The notes beneath the pieces are model-generated. The model saw nothing but the letters and a program-made list of their open reading frames with translations, was not told the origin of the DNA and searched no databases. From assembly GCA_964650975.1 (NCBI GenBank), contig CAZYWA010000258.1:1-10416 (forward strand): a stretch of DNA of 10,416 nt, written 5' to 3'. Within the stretch, counting starts at the first letter, position 1. Each line of letters starts with the position of its first letter. Shown one piece after another: positions 7,285 through 10,416 of this stretch. This stretch comes from CAZYWA01 sp964650975 [NCBI: uncultured bacterium]. Lineage in GTDB: Bacteria > JADJOY01. The position numbers were made by a program, and so were the translations under genes.

Positions 7285-7356
7285 GCGGATCTGCTCGCCT
7301 GGGCTGGTGCGCGCGACCCCGCCCCCGAGCGGGAGCGCGGTGCCAGGCCCGAAGGT

Positions 7357-8100
7357 TCACTCCGAGGTCAACGCGTCCCGCAACACCTGCCGCTGCGCCA
7401 GATTCAGGAACTCGGTGCGGAAGCCTTCCAGGTCGCCGGCCAGGAACCCGATCTGGTTGTGGAACAGGTTGTAGAAAAGCACCGCCGGAATGGCCGCCGC
7501 GAGGCCCGCGGCCGTGGCGATCAACGCCTCCGCGATCCCGGGCGCCACCGCTTGCACGGTCGAGGCCGCGCCCGCGCTGATGCCCTGAAAAGCACGGATG
7601 ATGCCGAGCACGGTCCCGAAGAGTCCGATGAACGGAGTCGAGCTGGCGGTGGTCGCGAGCAGGCCGAGCCCACGCTCGAGCTTGCGCACTTGCAAGCTGA
7701 TCGCCGCATCGAGCGCGCGCTCCACCGTGGTGAGACCGACGATCTTCACCGCTTCCACCAGCGACTGCTTGGCCGACGATCCACCCAGGCTGCCGAGCGC
7801 CTTGAGCTCGCGGTACCCGGCGCGGAACACCTCGGCCTCGAGCGCGTCCTTGAAACGCGGCGCCTGGTCGTAGATCGAGCTCAGGCTTCGCGCCTCCCAG
7901 AACACTTTGACGAACTCCGGGCCCTGTCGCTTCGCCGAGCGGATCTCTTTCAGCTTCCAGAAGATGACGCCCCAGCTCGAGAGCGAGAACACGAACAAGA
8001 GAGCCAGGACCAGCTTGGCGTCGGAGCCCGCGTGCTGGACCAGCGAGAGCACGCCCTCTCCGGCGGCGCCGGCGGCGATGGGCAACGTGAAGAGCGGCAT
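7357..8100 (-). CDS. tolQ: TolQ/ExbB-family motor subunit TolQ
   Basis: 247 residues, slightly longer than E. coli TolQ (230). It forms the pentameric channel that surrounds the TolR helices and turns proton flow into movement of TolA. Seen: three membrane helices (about 28-50, 146-170, 190-214) and the MotA/TolQ/ExbB core with PFIGLFGTVLGI and APGIAEALIATAAGLAAAIPAV; Thr150-151 and Thr196 lie where the family has channel-lining polar residues. A long cytoplasmic loop (about 51-140) separates helices 1 and 2. It is the first gene of the operon; ybgC, which often precedes tolQ, is absent. ATG 8100 has no clear ribosome site. A GTG at 8052 (codon 17) has GGAGAGG just before it and would give a more usual short N-terminus, so the start is uncertain by 16 residues. 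Confidence 0.95.
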   Translation of the reverse strand: MPLFTLPIAAGAAGEGVLSLVQHAGSDAKLVLALLFVFSLSSWGVIFWKLKEIRSAKRQGPEFVKVFWEARSLSSIYDQAPRFKDALEAEVFRAGYRELKALGSLGGSSAKQSLVEAVKIVGLTTVERALDAAISLQVRKLERGLGLLATTASSTPFIGLFGTVLGIIRAFQGISAGAASTVQAVAPGIAEALIATAAGLAAAIPAVLFYNLFHNQIGFLAGDLEGFRTEFLNLAQRQVLRDALTSE

Positions 8101-8118
8101 GGGTAAAGGGCGCTCGGT

Positions 8119-8149
8119 CCCCAGGTCCGCCAGGAGGGCGGCTCAGGGG
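8119..8149 (-). other. Leader hairpin upstream of tolQ
   Basis: A two-part inverted repeat: outer CCCC/GGGG (8119-8122, 8146-8149) and inner CCGCC/GGCGG (8127-8131, 8137-8141) around a 5-base loop. In the tolQ transcript it ends 18 bases before the ATG, and the loop reads CTCCT. It could limit or regulate ribosome entry. The structure is seen; any function is inference. Confidence 0.35.
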
Positions 8150-8263
8150 TCGATTCGCTAGCGATCGTGGGGGAGGTTTCGCGGCCCTTCTTCGGACCCG
8201 TCGAGCGTCATCAGAGGCCTTGGTCGCAAGCTCGCCGCAACACAGGTCCGATCACGAACGGTC

Positions 8264-8292
8264 AGGATGATCGAAAGGCCGGGGTCCGTCAA
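8264..8292 (-). promoter_or_regulatory. Candidate sigma-70 promoter of the tol operon
   Basis: On the minus strand TTGACG (8292-8287) is followed after 17 bases by CATCCT (8269-8264). The -35 matches 5 of 6 consensus bases and the -10 matches 3 of 6. It would give a leader of about 155 bases before tolQ. It is the best-looking candidate in the right place, but the -10 is weak. Confidence 0.4.
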
Positions 8293-8407
8293 TGCCGGGT
8301 GAGCGGAAACCTCAAGATACCCGGGGTTTGGCGGGACCCGCCGGACGGGCCCCCTTGCGACGGTCCCCAGGATCGTGGCTCTCTCCGCAAATCGCCCTCC
8401 GGGACGG

Positions 8408-8435
8408 TTGACGGGCCGGAATCCGTGACTATCCT
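8408..8435 (+). promoter_or_regulatory. Sigma-70-type promoter of groEL
   Basis: TTGACG (8408-8413) is followed after 16 bases by TATCCT (8430-8435). The predicted transcription start, about 8442, falls at the edge of the CIRCE element. That is the usual arrangement when HrcA blocks RNA polymerase at a housekeeping promoter. Confidence 0.7.
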
Positions 8436-8443
8436 TAGGATTG

Positions 8444-8470
8444 CTAGCACTCACTGGTCGGGAGTGCTAA
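8444..8470. promoter_or_regulatory. CIRCE operator (HrcA binding site)
   Basis: The inverted repeat CTAGCACTC-N9-GAGTGCTAA differs from the CIRCE consensus (TTAGCACTC-N9-GAGTGCTAA) at one base only, the first. CIRCE is bound by the repressor HrcA, which needs GroEL to stay active, giving a feedback loop: unfolded protein titrates GroEL, HrcA fails, groEL is induced. The site overlaps the predicted start of transcription and lies 121 bases before the groEL ATG. hrcA itself is not in the window. Confidence 0.95.
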
Positions 8471-8577
8471 CGAGGCTGGCTCGCCTGCCCCTTGGGCGGC
8501 GCGGGCGGCCGGTATCGAACCGAACCCAAGCACAGAGGCGGCGGGGGCGCGTGGCGCTTCCCCTGAGACCTTCATCG

Positions 8578-8583
8578 AGGAGG
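8578..8583 (+). promoter_or_regulatory. Ribosome binding site of groEL
   Basis: AGGAGG, a perfect Shine-Dalgarno core within GAGGAGGAA, lies 8 bases before the ATG at 8592. It fits high expression and fixes the start. Confidence 0.9.
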
Positions 8584-8591
8584 AAGCAAAC

Positions 8592-10310
<1,719 letters not shown>

Positions 10311-10317
10311 GTTTCCC

Positions 10318-10338
10318 GGGGGGCTGTTCCAGCCCCCC
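10318..10338 (+). terminator. Probable groEL terminator hairpin
   Basis: GGGGGGCTG-TTC-CAGCCCCCC forms a 9-bp perfect stem with a 3-base loop, 7 bases after the groEL stop. A T8 run occurs at 10356-10363 but is separated from the stem by extra C and A bases. The stem is probably real. The distance to the T-run may be distorted by unreliable sequence beyond the hairpin. Confidence 0.5.
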
Positions 10339-10416
10339 CCCCCCCCCCAAAATGGTTTTTTTTGGGGCCCCCCCCCCCAAAACCCGCGCCACCCCCCCCC
10401 ACCCCCGACCCAATAG
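10333..10416. other. Homopolymer-rich contig end, probably sequencing or assembly artefact
   Basis: Runs of C16 (10333-10348), T8 (10356-10363), G4, C11 (10368-10378) and further C-runs are joined by short AAAA blocks. This composition is unlike anything else in the window and begins inside a strong hairpin, a place where reads often fail. It should not be treated as reliable genomic sequence, and ORFs running into it should be ignored. Confidence 0.75.

Larger units (their letters stand above)
8101..8591. other. Divergent intergenic region between tolQ and groEL
   Basis: 491 bases with no convincing gene. The open frames here (for example 8158-8454 minus) lack recognisable composition or motifs and overlap the groEL promoter and operator. 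The region holds a candidate tol promoter, a tolQ leader hairpin, the groEL promoter, the CIRCE operator, and a groEL leader of about 150 bases. No tRNA, groES or small conserved ORF is seen. Confidence 0.8.

Noticed and set aside
5858-8100. ExbB-ExbD-TonB iron-uptake system instead of TolQRA
   Set aside because: The three genes are followed directly by tolB, pal and cpoB with coupled overlaps, and no receptor or iron gene is near.
8158-8454. 98-residue minus-strand frame in the tolQ-groEL gap
   Set aside because: It runs through the groEL promoter and into the CIRCE site and has no motif, so a gene here is unlikely.
8490-8530. tRNA-like T-loop string (GTATCGAACC) in the groEL leader
   Set aside because: No acceptor, D or anticodon stem can be formed around it; the likeness is chance.

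Overview
The window is chromosomal, GC-rich DNA from a Gram-negative (diderm) bacterium. The evidence is a complete Tol-Pal cell-envelope system, two lipoprotein signal peptides and a bifunctional class A penicillin-binding protein with a periplasm-facing design. The groEL gene carries a CIRCE operator, the HrcA repressor site, which argues against a typical enterobacterium. It fits many other GC-rich diderm lineages, such as Myxococcota/Desulfobacterota-like or Gemmatimonadota/Eisenbacteria-like bacteria. I cannot fix the phylum from sequence alone. The low-complexity right end suggests an assembled contig, possibly a metagenome bin.

Layout: positions 159-8100 hold seven genes on the minus strand, read right to left: tolQ, tolR, tolA, tolB, pal, cpoB and a PBP1B-type gene (mrcB). 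tolR/tolA and tolA/tolB overlap by 4 bases. The other gaps are 52-196 bases, so they look like one operon or one operon with internal promoters. TolQ-TolR is the proton-driven inner-membrane motor. TolA is the trans-periplasmic transducer, TolB-Pal the peptidoglycan and outer-membrane end, and CpoB the TPR partner. The last gene polymerises and cross-links septal peptidoglycan. In E. coli, CpoB physically links Tol to PBP1B, but the PBP1B gene lies elsewhere. Here the two genes are adjacent.

Positions 8101-8591 form a divergent intergenic region with a candidate tol promoter (minus strand), a good groEL promoter with CIRCE at its start site (plus strand), and no convincing gene. Positions 8592-10310 encode full-length GroEL on the plus strand, with no groES in front of it, and a long Gly-Gly-Met tail preceded by a short His-Gly stretch. 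The last ~85 bases are homopolymer-rich and look like contig-end artefact on top of a probable groEL terminator.

No mobile element, CRISPR array, tRNA or rRNA is visible. I do not see a wholly new system. The most interesting feature is the physical fusion of the Tol-Pal-CpoB operon with its presumed peptidoglycan synthase client.
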